Below are positions 13,148-23,982 of a stretch of 64,000 nt of DNA, one piece after another. Origin of the DNA: Solea solea (taxonomy: Eukaryota > Chordata > Actinopteri > Pleuronectiformes > Soleidae). Made by a program: the position numbers and the translations under genes. Positions within the stretch are counted from its first letter, which is position 1. The number at the start of each line of letters is the position of its first letter. Under the pieces are notes generated by a model. It was not told the origin of the DNA. It saw only the letters and a list, made by a program, of their open reading frames with translations, and ran no database searches. The stretch lies in contig NC_081145.1 of the NCBI RefSeq assembly GCF_958295425.1, forward strand, positions 23,718,389 through 23,782,388. The letters are read 5' to 3'.

Positions 13148-14440
13148 ATATTGGTGCCCGGCGGTTGCAAGTGACGTCTGGATTTCCAGTGATTAAAAAC
13201 CTGTCATGGCGTCTGTCAAACGAAAATCTCAAGGCTTCAAATTGAAAGACTATGTCCATTTTTCACGTGCACTCCCATGTGTTCACACCACGCTTGTGCT
13301 GCAACTGGAAAGTGAAATCACGTGTTTTGTATCCAGGCTGTGATGAAGAATTTGCTACAAATGTTCCAGGAGGGGGCGTCGCAACAGGGGGGAATGCTCT
13401 TACTAGAAGGAGAGCAGCAGTTTTGCGAGAAACCATCTAAAGTTTCAGCTGATAAAGGAAAGTGCAGTGACGTTACAGTTGCAAACCCCATAAGAAGGCG
13501 TAATACCACTAGCTTGCTTCGCTGCCACGTAGGGCCCCCTGGGTCCCTTCTGCCTTGGATCCCCGAAGTCCCTCAAAACACCCCTGAAGATTTGTCCCCC
13601 TCATGTTGACACTACTGCTGAGAAAAATGTTTAAAAAGAAATTTGCCTTTTCCCACCAAAATGCACAGGATTATATAACCTATAGTGGTTGAAGTGTCAG
13701 GAAAAAGGTTGTTTTACAAGTGCCTGTACATGTTTCTTAAAATTTTTGTACATATGTATTTATTTATTATGCTTTTATTACAAAATAGCACGTATTAAAC
13801 TATGGGCCTTTTTTGACATCTTTTGATAGGTGCAATGGTGAAGGCTGTTTCTGTGAAAAAACAAAAAAGATAAATTATTTGTATAGATGTGGTATAGAAG
13901 TGTCCTCAAAGCTATAATTTATTTTAACATAACCCCCCCTCATTTATCCTGTGGCTTTGGGATCATCACAGAGCCGTTTGCTGGTGTCCGTGTGCATCAC
14001 GTCAGCTGCAGGTGGGAATAACAAATCCCACCTGTGGGCTTCATCCATGTATTTTATCACTCGTTTTATTACTGTCACACAGCTCAGATGCTTGGTGGTT
14101 TGATTTCTGGTGCAGGTGCAAACAAGAAACCTCATCGTTCTGTCACTACCGTCTTTTCCCGGGACTTTATATAACCACTTGTTTCTTCATCTGTTATCGT
14201 GTTTAACAGATAAACACTCGGGGAGGAGGTGGAGTTGTTGCCCTGTTGGTGTTGATTTCATTCGTGTTGATTAATCAGGTTTTTGTCAGATCATTTTTTT
14301 TGTGTTGCCATAAGGTTTAAGTCACCTGTGTTACTGTCATAAACACATTCAGCCATAACAAAAAACGCTGTATTTCACTTTCCTTATACTTACGGTCATA
14401 TTGTGTATGTTATGCAGTTACCAAATAGATCTTTATACAA

Positions 14441-14446
14441 AATAAA
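14441..14446 (+). terminator. slc45a3: Polyadenylation signal AATAAA, probable slc45a3 end
   Basis: Canonical hexamer followed within 30 bases by a GT-rich stretch (GAGATGTTGTCTTTG). It is the nearest canonical signal downstream of the slc45a3 stop codon. Confidence 0.4.
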
Positions 14447-14506
14447 ACAACTGCGTTGTCAATGAGATGTTGTCTTTGCATTTTCCTTGCAATCATTAGT
14501 CACTAC

Positions 14507-14548
14507 GTAACAAATGGAGGATTCCTGGTAACAAATGGAGGATTCCTG
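14507..14548. repeat. Exact tandem duplication, 2 x 21 bp
   Basis: Two identical head-to-tail 21-bp units beginning GTAACAAATGGAGG, 61 bases after the probable slc45a3 polyadenylation signal. Confidence 0.85.
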
Positions 14549-15933
14549 ACCCAAGAACCAGGCTTCTTGGGGCAGTAAAAAAATGTACTTCTGAAAGTTT
14601 TAATGGCCGCTTCTTAGTGTTTTCAGCCTCACTCCAACCTAATGTTGTTGTTGCCTCCGTAATTTAAATAAATAAAAAATAATTTCCCATATGTGCAGCG
14701 TGAATGTCTCCAGATCAAAACACTGCTATACTAAGAACCAGTGTGGTGTGGAGCTGCTGGTTTGAATCCAACAGATATTTGTTATGTTACAAAGTTACAA
14801 TCTACAGTTCTAAAACAACTTTTTAAATTAAAATCTTAATATTACATGATGGGGTTAATAGATGTGGTAAATCTGAAATGCAGACTGAATCTCTAGAAGC
14901 TAAAATCTCCCTAAAGCTTTGATTAAGTCGTGAAGTATCTATTTTATGTAATTTTGACACACTGGACCTTCACTGCATGGAGGAGTAAAGGCCTCACTCA
15001 CCAGTGTCTCAAATAATAACATGGCAATGGTGCCATCCTTTGGAAGTCCTGGGGAAGTGGTGTGTGTGTGTGTGTGTGTGAGTGTGTGGCACAGAGAGCT
15101 GGTGCGCAGCTGCATTGGCCTCGCTCTCTGACGCATGTGCTCTCACTGAGTGCTGGCATTATCTGTTACACAGAGAAGAGCAGAGGCTTTCATGTCGCAA
15201 GGAATGACACGCGGACTATGTGTGGAATCTCAAGACGAGCCTCTCCAGTTTGCCCCTCACAGTTCTCACCAACCCCAGTACTCGTGTAAAAATCTGATAC
15301 TTTTATTAGGGTTCCACTCTTGGGCCTGTGTGCTGTGGAGCTCTGGGGGAGGGAGGGAGGGAGGGGGTGGGGGGACTCTGTGTCTTGCTCAAGGACACGT
15401 CAGTAGCAGACCGACACTGAGGTCTTGAACCCTGGCTGAAGGTCTGCGGACGCACCGCAGGCACGCGCGCGTCCAAGATCATGTGTGAGTTTAAAGCCGG
15501 AAAAAAACCAACCAGATTTTAGGGGGAAACTTCTTGAAGGGCGCAGCAGGAGCGGCGGCGGCGGCGGCGGCGCACTTGTCTCCGGTGACAAGTGGGCCTG
15601 TTTTTACACCTTCCTTCTAAATAAGGAAGCGGCCTGACAGACATATGACCAGCGACCCAATTTGGGAGCAGCCCCATCGCGTCCCACGGCCGCTGAACGC
15701 CACCAATAAGCTCTCTCTCCCCCAGTCCCTGCAGTCCAGCAGTGACAGGAGCTTATTCCCCTCAGCTCTGCACAGTCTTGGTATTTTCCCTGCTGTCAGC
15801 ACCCGCTCTACCCTCGCGTTATCCCACAGACCAAGTCAGCATGATGTCATGGGATGAGGTGCGCTCTCCCTGGCAAGGTTGAAACAGGCGTTTTGGCGAG
15901 AGGTTATAACAATTTCTTCTCAACTCTTTACCA

Positions 15934-15982
15934 AGAGAGAGAGAGAGAGAGAGAGAGGGAGGGGGGGAGAGAGGGAGAGGGA

Positions 15983-16016
<34 letters not shown>
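15934..16016. repeat. Imperfect (GA)n tract upstream of fgf6
   Basis: Over 80 bases of purine-only sequence, mostly GA with G interruptions, about 240 bp before the fgf6 start. A second GA run lies at 16641-16677, just inside intron 1. Confidence 0.85.
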
Positions 16017-16231
16017 GCGCGGAGGAGCTGCAAAACATGGTAATCACCAGCAGCACCATCATCACCACCACCATCACCTCCAGCTCTGCCGCGCACTCTC
16101 CCGTCTCCTCTCCTCCTCTGCGCCGGGGCTTGCGTTTCATGCCCGAAGATCTGCGCTCCCAAAATAACCCTCAGCCAGCATGCCGAAGAAAGCAAAACAA
16201 GAAGAGTGGTATTTTTAGGGTCATTAATTTC

Positions 16232-16243
16232 GACCACGTGGTC
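16232..16243. promoter_or_regulatory. 12-bp palindrome containing an E-box (CACGTG)
   Basis: GACCACGTGGTC is a perfect palindrome, with its CACGTG core at 16235-16240. It ends 14 bases before the fgf6 ATG. CACGTG is the classical site of bHLH-leucine zipper factors such as USF and MYC. Whether it is bound is unknown. Confidence 0.4.
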
Positions 16244-16257
16244 CGAAGGTAAACCGG

Positions 16258-19200
16258 ATGGCCGTTGCGCAAAGGTTCCTCGTCAGTATGTCCTGCGAGG
16301 CCGGCACGCCGCACTGGACACTGACCGCGGCGGTTCTCCTGGGCTTTCTGCTGGGGGTCGTGTCCGCGTACCCGTTACCGAGCGGCAGGACGAATGCAAC
16401 TTCGCTGGAGAGACGCTGGGAAACCCTCTTCTCCCGCTCGGTGCTGGGCATCTCCGGGGAGAAACCGGAGGTGAACTGGGAGAGTGACTATCTGCTGGGC
16501 ATCAAAAGAGTGCGGAGGCTCTACTGCAACGTGGGCATCGGGTTTCACCTTCAGGTCCTCCCCGACGGCAGGATAAACGGTGCACATAATGAGAACCACT
16601 ACAGTGAGTTATTATACCGACACCAATGTAATGCAATAGAGCTGAGAGAGAGAGCTGAGAGAGAGAGAGAGAGAGAGAAGATGAGAGTCAATAAGCATGG
16701 ATCTGTGGAGGAGCATCCCCTCTGTTCATCTGCATGAGCACATATCTCTGTCATCTGTGGAGAGATAGAGGATGAATTTCCTCCACTGCAAAGATGATTG
16801 AATCTATTAAAACAAGTATCCATCAGTTCCACTGTACACCCTCCTCCTCCTCTTCCTCCTTCACCTTCTTTCCTCCCCCTCTCCCCCCAAAGCTCAACCA
16901 TGACATGAATGTATGGACGCTTTTAGACACAACTTATTTTTACGCAGCGCTGTGAGGGCGGTGCGCAGACCAATGGCTTTGCACGTCAATGCAAAAAAGA
17001 AAAAAAAAGAAAAAGTAGTGCAATAAACCAGATTGCGCTTAATTGGGACGCAGCACCTGAGCGTCAGCGTGTGTGTGTGTGTGTGTGTGTGTGAGTGACA
17101 GACGCAGAACAAAAGGCTCGACACGCTGCGCTGCGTCACCGCGCGCAAGCACACACAGAACACAGTCAGTGAATCAGTCATAGGTTAGTGTTTCTGTCAT
17201 TGTGATGATGATGATGATGATTTTGATCTAACGTGATGTTTCTTTGTCCTGGTTCAGGTCTCATAGAGATCTCCACGGTGGAGAGAGGAGTCGTGAGCCT
17301 CTATGGCGTGAGGAGTGAGTTGTTTGTCGCAATGAACAGCCGGGGAAGGTTATACGGAACGGTAGGTATGCACACAATTTCATTTATTGTCCAGCAATAA
17401 CGCCATCATACAAAAAAACCCCAATAATAATAATGATAATAAAATAGGACACAGTTGCAGTAGTGTGTCTTTATATGTGGGGGGGGGGGGGTCATGTGAC
17501 TCTTTGAGTGTCAGCACATCCATCTACACCTATACATTTTGATTTCATCCATTTAAAGCAGGCCTGCTGCAGAGGACTGTGGGTAAATAATGATAATAAT
17601 AATAACTTTGATTTATAAAGTGCTTTCGTGAAACCCAAGGTTGCTGTAGTTAATAGAAAGAAACTGGCCTGCATGGCGAACGGCCAGAGGGACTGAGTGA
17701 TCTCCAGAGGGTTGGAGATGATGAGGTTAACAGATGCAAGGGTTTAGTCCATGTTTTTTATTATCTTTCCTGGCGTAAACACTGACCAGTGGAGAGCAAA
17801 ACCTGGTCCTAATGAGGCAGAAACTCATTTCTAAAGAACTGAGGAAGATTAAGGCTCAGCTTTGACTTGTTGTTAGGTTGTTAGGGTTAGGCATGAACTG
17901 GTGATGGTTAAACGCTGTGCAAGTGAATGGAGAGTCCTTACAAGGATAGTTTTATGTACCTGTATGTGTGTGTGTGTGTGTGTGTGTGTAGAAGGGGAAA
18001 CCCCCTGGCAGAGGAATCTGTCAGCAGAGATGGAAATCGATTTTAAGGGCAAAGTGCTTATTTAGCAAACGCCTCTATAGTCACACAAACATTAGCAACA
18101 GCAGCTGCAGCTGCACTTTAGCCACCAAACAACTTTGACATAATAAAGTTACTTTAGTGTCTAAACTCTATTTCAGACCAAAACAAGTTCACTGTGTTTC
18201 ACACAATAACATCAGAGCTTCATAGATGTTTGTTTTAACTGAACTGCCATTGTGCATTAGCTCTGTTCTCAAGATGGTAACCATGGGAACCATTGGCATT
18301 TTGTCCTGCTGTCACTGATTAAGATTAACAATTGTATACAAGTTATACGAGTGACGGCTACATATTTGTATCTGAATGCATGCGTTCATATTCCTCAGCA
18401 CACTGTTATTCACCCTTTAATTATGTAAATCTAAACGTATTATTAATTGTGGGAATCTTCATTAAGACATTATCAGGCTGTACATTTTCCCACAAATTCA
18501 GTGTCACAGATGGGTTTGATGTCACTGCTGCCAGTTTTCAGAGGAACGTTCTCAGGTGAGGTTTAGAGGAAAATACTCGTGCAATATGATTAATAATATG
18601 CCAGGGCAAATATGGATATTTTAATTAATAAATGAAGGCGCTCTAATGTAAACCGTCTCTGCCAGTTTCACTCGCCGGGCGTCACTACTTCATGTCTCCT
18701 TGCAGTGGTGCGGCTCAAATGAATGAGGGGAAACTTGGGCAGAAGTTACCTGGCTGAAGAAGAGGGAGTTTACGTTTTTTACGAGTTTTTATGTTGTGAA
18801 TAAATAGAGAAATCCTGCACTTTTGTTTTCTGCCGTTAGACAGATATCGGGATGTATCGCTATATGATTGTCTTGCGATACCTTGATTATCACAGAATGG
18901 TGGTATCGCGATATTATTGGTATCATGGGCCATGTATCGTATCATGAGGTGACCTGGAATACCCAACCCTGCTAGGAAAAGAGGAAAATGGACCCCAAGG
19001 AAAATTTCACCCTTGAATTAACAAGATAACAATATGCAGTATAATTTAATGTATAGCACATGTTTTCTAATCTTTATCTTTTTATAGGTTTGCGGTTTGA
19101 CAACATTTGTCATGGTTGAATTAACCATTTAGTCAACCTTGAACATGAAATGTTATCAGTGATAAGGTGTATTTGTAGAATGGTTGGAAAAACCCTTTTG

Positions 19201-22200
19201 ATGTGATTAGTTTGCTTCCAGGGCAATGACAGTTCTTAATATATAAATGTTCCTGATGGTGAGGGTGAGGGTGAGGGTGGGGGGTTTGGGGCTGGGAGGA
19301 CACGGCCTCGCTGACACATGGCTGCTGGTTATCTTGCTGTGGCCAAACATATTTGACAGGCAGAATGTGAGCTGCTTATCTGGTCATGAGTGATGAAGCG
19401 TTAGCTTGCAAGCCTGCTCGATGATCTGATAAGAGATTGAATTAGGCCAAATGTCCTGTGACGGACAGCGTTCGCCGCTGTACAGTGTGTGAGTCATACA
19501 TTATCAGCTCAGTGTATGATTTACATGATGGGAATTTATGTAAGGAGGAGATAGCAGTGCTATTCTCGTACCTGAAATGCTCCTGTTATTGATTCTATTA
19601 AGTTCAATGTTTCCTTAGGTTCATTTAAAATGAATATTTGATTTTTTCTATTTATATTACATCTTTTGTGAATTAGATGAGATGTTTGTTACAACTCTTA
19701 TAGCACTTTTTTTAGGGAGGGCCAGATTTGATAATGTGAAGATTTTTTTTTAACAGTAAAAGTTATTTACTACGACGGAGTATTAAGGCCAAACTGAAGA
19801 GAAAAAAAATAAAATCTGTCGAGAATAATGTAATATTGCGAGAAAAAAGTCAGAATTTTCTGAGAATAAAGTCGTAATATTATGAACCAAAAGTCATAAT
19901 TTTACAAGAATAAAGTCATAATTTTACAAGAAAAAAGCCATAATTTTTTCCAGAGAACAAAGTCGTAATTTTCTGAGAATAAAGTCGGAATTTTCTGAGA
20001 ATAAAGTCGTAATTTCCTTCAAGTCTGTGTTTGTGATTCTTTCTTCCAAAGAAACTCAGTTTCTTTCACAATCTTTTCAAAGTACTGATGCTGAAGACAA
20101 TGTGGTGCTGATGTGACAAAAAGATCAAGTACTTCTTTATTTATCTTCACGAAACGCTCCACGTTCCTCATCTTGACGCAGGTTGCAGCTGATTATCTGA
20201 GATTATGCTTGAATAATAATTACGACTTCATTCTCATAATATTACGACTTTATTTTGGAAATATTACAAAAAAAAAGTTAGTAGTTTTGCTCTAATACGT
20301 AACTTACAAATGCACTGTTTTATAATAAGTGTATTGTCCTCATTTTTAAATGTAACCAAATCTAAGCCACACATGAGTGAACAAATGAAACATCTTCTGC
20401 CTTTCTTTCACACCTGGAGTCAGATATCATAATATGAGGTGAACACATGTATCTGTCTGTCATGGCTGGGTTGCAAACCTGGGACTCTGGTTTCAAAGCA
20501 CAAGTCTTTACCAGCTGAGCTAATGGGGATGACATGTGACTGGGGCTGATTTTCTGTCCCAGTCCGTCCCTGGCCATAAATAATACATTATAAAACCGAA
20601 GCTGTGGGCCGTACAACAACTGATCGAGGCCCGTGATTGGCCCGCGGGCTGGACCTTTGGACTTTATGGAGTATATATGTACAACTTCGGAGTCATTGTG
20701 ATGGCTAAATGTCTTGTAGTGGGGAGATTGATGGCTGTCTGTCTGTTAGTGGAAAACCAGCTAGGAGGTCTCGTAAAGTTGCTTCACCACACGACACTAC
20801 ACACACACACACACACACAGACCCTAGCCAGGTCAAGGCAGTGTTAGCGCTATTTCAGACGTTCATCATGGCAGAGCCGGCGAAAAAGAAGCAGAGAAAA
20901 CTGGTGTCAGAGGAAGCGAGCTGCCATGGTGCACCGCCATGTTTCTACAGCAGCACAAATGGACGAACGCACAATAAAAGAATGACAATATAAGCCCACA
21001 AAAAGAGGAACAAAAGGGCAGAGAGAGTGGGTAAATGGAGAGCGCAGTGAAAGAGTGTTTACTTGTTTACTGTAGATGTCTTTAACAATTAGGCAGGCCT
21101 GGACAAAGACTAAAGAGAGCAGATGAAAATCACCTCCAAAACTAACACACATTATAGTCATGAATCTGATCAAAAACAGTGTGGGAAAGAAGTGAAAAAC
21201 ACAGCAGTTTGTGGTTTTAAATGAGGTGTAAAGTCTGAATTAGTGAGCGTGGGAGGAGCTGATTTGCCTGTTTGTGAGCAGCATAACTTAAATGTAAAGG
21301 ACATATTTTAGGGCAATGAAAGTTATGGTTCTAAGAAAGAAGTTGTTGGATGACAAAGATCCAGATTCAGTCTCTTTTTAAATCAGAGAAGGGAAAGTAT
21401 TGGTACAGTGGGGAAACTAAACATGTTTATTTCTCTCGCATTATGCCATTACATGTATCATACTTCATTTTATGCTGGTTTTACACTTGTTTTTTATGAA
21501 TGTACACACTGTGTAGTAGTTTAGGAACTGCACTTAAAGTCTTTTAGTCGGAGTGTTTATTGATTGTTCTTATGTATGTGGGACACGTCAAAGAAAACTT
21601 TCGGTAACGACGGACAATTACGTTTTCCGCTTCCTGTCTTTATGCGACGCTTATACTGCAGCGTCCTCGTCCATGAAAGACAAAGAGCATCAGATATCGA
21701 TATTAATTCCTAACGCTTGCTAAACATCAGCTGATTTAATCGATGGTCAGGCTTATTGTGGCAATACATTTAGGGACTAACTGTTGATTACTTTAATCGG
21801 GTACTTGTTTATTTCCATAAAATATTGAAAAAAGTCGATCAGTGTTTCCCAATTTTGTCCACGAACCAAAAAGATTCAGTTTGAATGATTTCTTTGTCAC
21901 ATTTAACCCTTTAATACCGAGTGTATCGCAGACGACACATTGCATTACCGTAATTACGCGACGGTTTGTGCTAACGGAAAAATTCCAACGGTTTCTCAAA
22001 GCTGAGAACGTGTGGTTATTACAGTAATTAGAGTATAGTAATAAGAGTTGGAAAAACACCAGTGCATAGTTTCCATTTTCTGGAGACAAAAACTCAAACA
22101 AATGTTATTTTAAATGTGTTGTACAGTTCAAATTTCAACACAAAATCTGGTGTTTGTGTACAACTACAGTTTTCTTTTTGTTTCTCTTCATTTTAAATTG

Positions 22201-22780
22201 TTAATACAATATTTTAACATGCAGTAAATTGTAAATAACTGCCAGATATTGAAAGTTATTCTGGAAAAATGGACAAAGGCATTTAGTTACAGGACATTTT
22301 CTGCCTCTTTGATGGTTAAAATATGCATTTTGAGGCTTAGCTATTAAAGGGTTAAGAAGCTGAAAAATCTGATTATTAAAAAAAAAAAGCTCAAACTGAT
22401 TAATTGATCATCAAAATAGTACTTAATAATAAACCGGATAATACTTAATTTAAAGTTGATTGAGTAGCTGCATCTCAGTTTTGGTGCGTTGGTCAGAATC
22501 TTTCTTCATGTTTTGTCATCAAATGTTCAAACCTGCAAACGTGTCCCTGTTTTCCATTAACCTGCACACTCTCTCTCTCTGTGTCCCCCTTTGTCTTCTC
22601 CAGACAGTCTTCCGCGACGAGTGCAAGTTCAAGGAGAGCATGCTCGCCAACAACTACAACGCCTACGAGTCTCTGCTCTACAGAGGCTTCTACATTGCGC
22701 TCAGCAAGCACGGCCGCGTGAAGAGGGGCAACCGGGCCACCACTGCCATGACTGTGACGCACTTCCTGCCCCGGATATGA
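16258..22780 (+). CDS. fgf6: Fibroblast growth factor 6
   Basis: Exons are 16258-16603, 17258-17361 and 22604-22780. Phases are consistent and total 208 aa, exactly the human FGF6 length. It is a secreted heparin-binding ligand of FGF receptors in the FGF4/5/6 group, active in muscle and skeletal development. Visible features are a hydrophobic signal segment (residues 21-37), an N-glycosylation site at N46 (NAT), and the trefoil core starting [20 protein letters not shown]. Later come [45 protein letters not shown], the basic HGRVKRGNR and the family ending THFLPRI. The start at 16258 is preferred over the internal M11 because the human protein also has a second Met at position 11. FGF4 is the main alternative, but FGF6 is favoured by length and by the fgf23-tigar-ccnd2 neighbours. 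In fish with two copies this would be the copy linked to ccnd2 (fgf6a in zebrafish nomenclature). Confidence 0.95.
17069..17093. repeat. (GT)n microsatellite in fgf6 intron 1
   Basis: Uninterrupted GT run. A similar run (17965-17989) lies in intron 2. Confidence 0.9.
17583..17660. repeat. Interspersed repeat fragment in fgf6 intron 2
   Basis: ATAATAATAACTTTGATTTA then TAAAGTGCTTTCGTGAAACC resembles a repeat end common in teleost genomes. The family was not verified. Confidence 0.4.
18595..19000 (-). repeat. Inverted copy of the 9950-10440 interspersed repeat
   Basis: The reverse complement matches the slc45a3 intron 3 copy along most of its length. Shared words include TATTTGCCCTGGC, CATCATTTATTAA-like sequence, GGCCCATGATACCAATAATA and GGTCCATTTTCCTCTTTTCC. 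It lies in fgf6 intron 2. Confidence 0.75.
19263..19297 (+). other. G-quadruplex-prone G-run cluster
   Basis: GGG-TGA-GGG-TGA-GGG-T-GGGGGG-TTT-GGGG-CT-GGG meets the usual four-run G3+ pattern with loops of 1-3 bases on the sense strand of fgf6 intron 2. Confidence 0.6.
19805..20280. repeat. Tandem AATAAAGTCGTAATTTT repeat with inverted counterpart
   Basis: About ten degenerate units of roughly 20 bases (GAGAATAAAGTCGTAATTTT type) run from 19815 to 20020. The opposite orientation (ATAATATTACGACTTTATTT) appears at 20215-20265. This gives an inverted-repeat element of about 475 bp with a short unique centre. It fits a non-autonomous transposon with repetitive termini. Confidence 0.6.
20455..20535 (-). 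repeat. tRNA-derived SINE or tRNA relic
   Basis: On the minus strand TAGCTCAGCTGG fits the RNA polymerase III A box, and GGTTTGCAACC about 35 bases later is a damaged B box. The spacing is tRNA-like, but the B box is mutated and no clean cloverleaf is seen, so this is a SINE head or pseudo-tRNA. Confidence 0.5.
20868..20993 (+). repeat. Transposon-related relic
   Basis: A short open frame with [12 protein letters not shown] is followed by GGTGCACCGCCATGTTTCTA, wording I associate with repeated sequence in fish genomes. There is no complete protein domain and no splice support, and it lies inside fgf6 intron 2. Family unknown. Confidence 0.3.
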
Positions 22781-23982
22781 CGAAAGCGAATACTGGCAAT
22801 AACAAAAAAAAAAACTTTATTTGCACATGTGGATTATTTCCCAGGTAACATTAATGTCATAATATACGTACGTACAAAACACAAAAGACGACATGGACTT
22901 TTAAAAAGAGAGAAATGCGACTATATATCTGATAGTATTTATTCAAACTTTATATGTATATTTGGGTATAGCTCACTTTGTATGAGGAAACTATGGAAAT
23001 GCCATTCTTTGCTGCTTTTACTATGATTTTCATCATTTTTGTGATATGAAGGCGATGGAGAGACATCATTTGTCCCCTCACTTTTTTTTTTTTAATGGGT
23101 GCTTTTACTGGAATTGTCTTTTTGCCCCCATCAGTGGATGACAGTTCACCCTTTTTTTGGACATTAAACGGACACATTATTACCTCAAAGTACCATAACC
23201 TGAGAGGAAGCGGGAGAAGAAATGTGTGCGTGAGCTTTCTACGTTTTTTTCCGTCAGTAACTCGGACACATTTTCCGCTCACTGTGTTTGATTGTGTCGG
23301 CCGCTGTCCGGGCAACGAGAGCACTTAGAGATACGGCGGTGGGTTTTTCTTGCTTTGTCATGAGGTGGCGGTCGTTGAATTCCTACTCGCTGACCCCCCA
23401 CCTTCCCGACTCCCACCCCCCGCCATCCATGTATGCATGTGAGAAACGTGGTGCTCAAGTCAGAAATAGGAATGAAACACAAGTCGTCACTCCCTCAGAC
23501 ACCACCGGCCTAATTCCTAGAGGGCCAGAGATTTCTCTACTTTATTTTTCTTTCCATAATTAGATCAATTAAGTAATGGAGACCCTATGCTGCGCAGGAC
23601 CCAGTGGAGCCTCTTGTTAATATGGAAGGCCAGATTTAGAGTCCCACCCCCTGCCCCCCTACCTCCATCATGTCCAAGGGAGCTTTGACAATCCCAGGTT
23701 TTTGCTTTCACCAACTTTGTAGCCAGATCAGATACTGTATGAGTGAAAATACACTGTGTTGCAGTATGTACGTGGATTTTACTCGGTTTGAGAGATGTTT
23801 AAATTGAATTGTGTGTCTAGTTACTTGTCGGGGACATCACTGTAGCTGAACATCAGAGAAAACGTACTCGCTTTACTGCCTGCCTCACGTTCTGTTCCTT
23901 GAGATCTGGTCTGTAGTGGCTTTTGGACTTTTTGGGCGATGCACGGATGTTAATATGACAGTTGGCTGCTGCGTTAAATAAA
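22781..23982 (+). other. fgf6: fgf6 3'UTR with polyadenylation signal at 23977-23982
   Basis: After the TGA at 22778-22780 there is about 1.2 kb of non-coding sequence, up to AATAAA at 23977-23982. GT-rich sequence (ATTTTTGTTTGTTTCGG) follows about 15 bases later, which fits a cleavage site near 24000. Confidence 0.55.

Larger units (their letters stand above)
11509..14446 (+). other. slc45a3: slc45a3 3'UTR (probable)
   Basis: About 2.9 kb of AT-rich sequence follows the TGA at 11506-11508 with no other gene. The first canonical AATAAA after the stop that I could find is at 14441-14446. An AATACA variant occurs near 12218, so a shorter UTR is possible. It contains a TG run (12701-12717) and a strong hairpin (13114-13147). 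Confidence 0.4.
14447..16257. other. slc45a3-fgf6 spacer and fgf6 leader
   Basis: No recognisable exon. It contains an exact 21-bp tandem duplication (14507-14548), a TG run (15061-15080), a GGC-rich patch near 15551-15570, the GA tract at 15934-16016 and an E-box palindrome at 16232-16243. The GC-richer part from about 15300 to 16257 is the likely fgf6 promoter and 5'UTR. No TATA box was placed with confidence. Confidence 0.4.

Noticed and set aside
15854..16252. 132-codon frame upstream of fgf6 with Arg/Glu repeats
   Set aside because: It translates the GA tract, ends just before the fgf6 ATG and has no similarity. At most an upstream open frame in the leader.
20455..20535. Possible functional tRNA gene on the minus strand
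   Set aside because: The A box is good, but the B box is mutated and no clean cloverleaf can be drawn, so it was called a tRNA-derived repeat.
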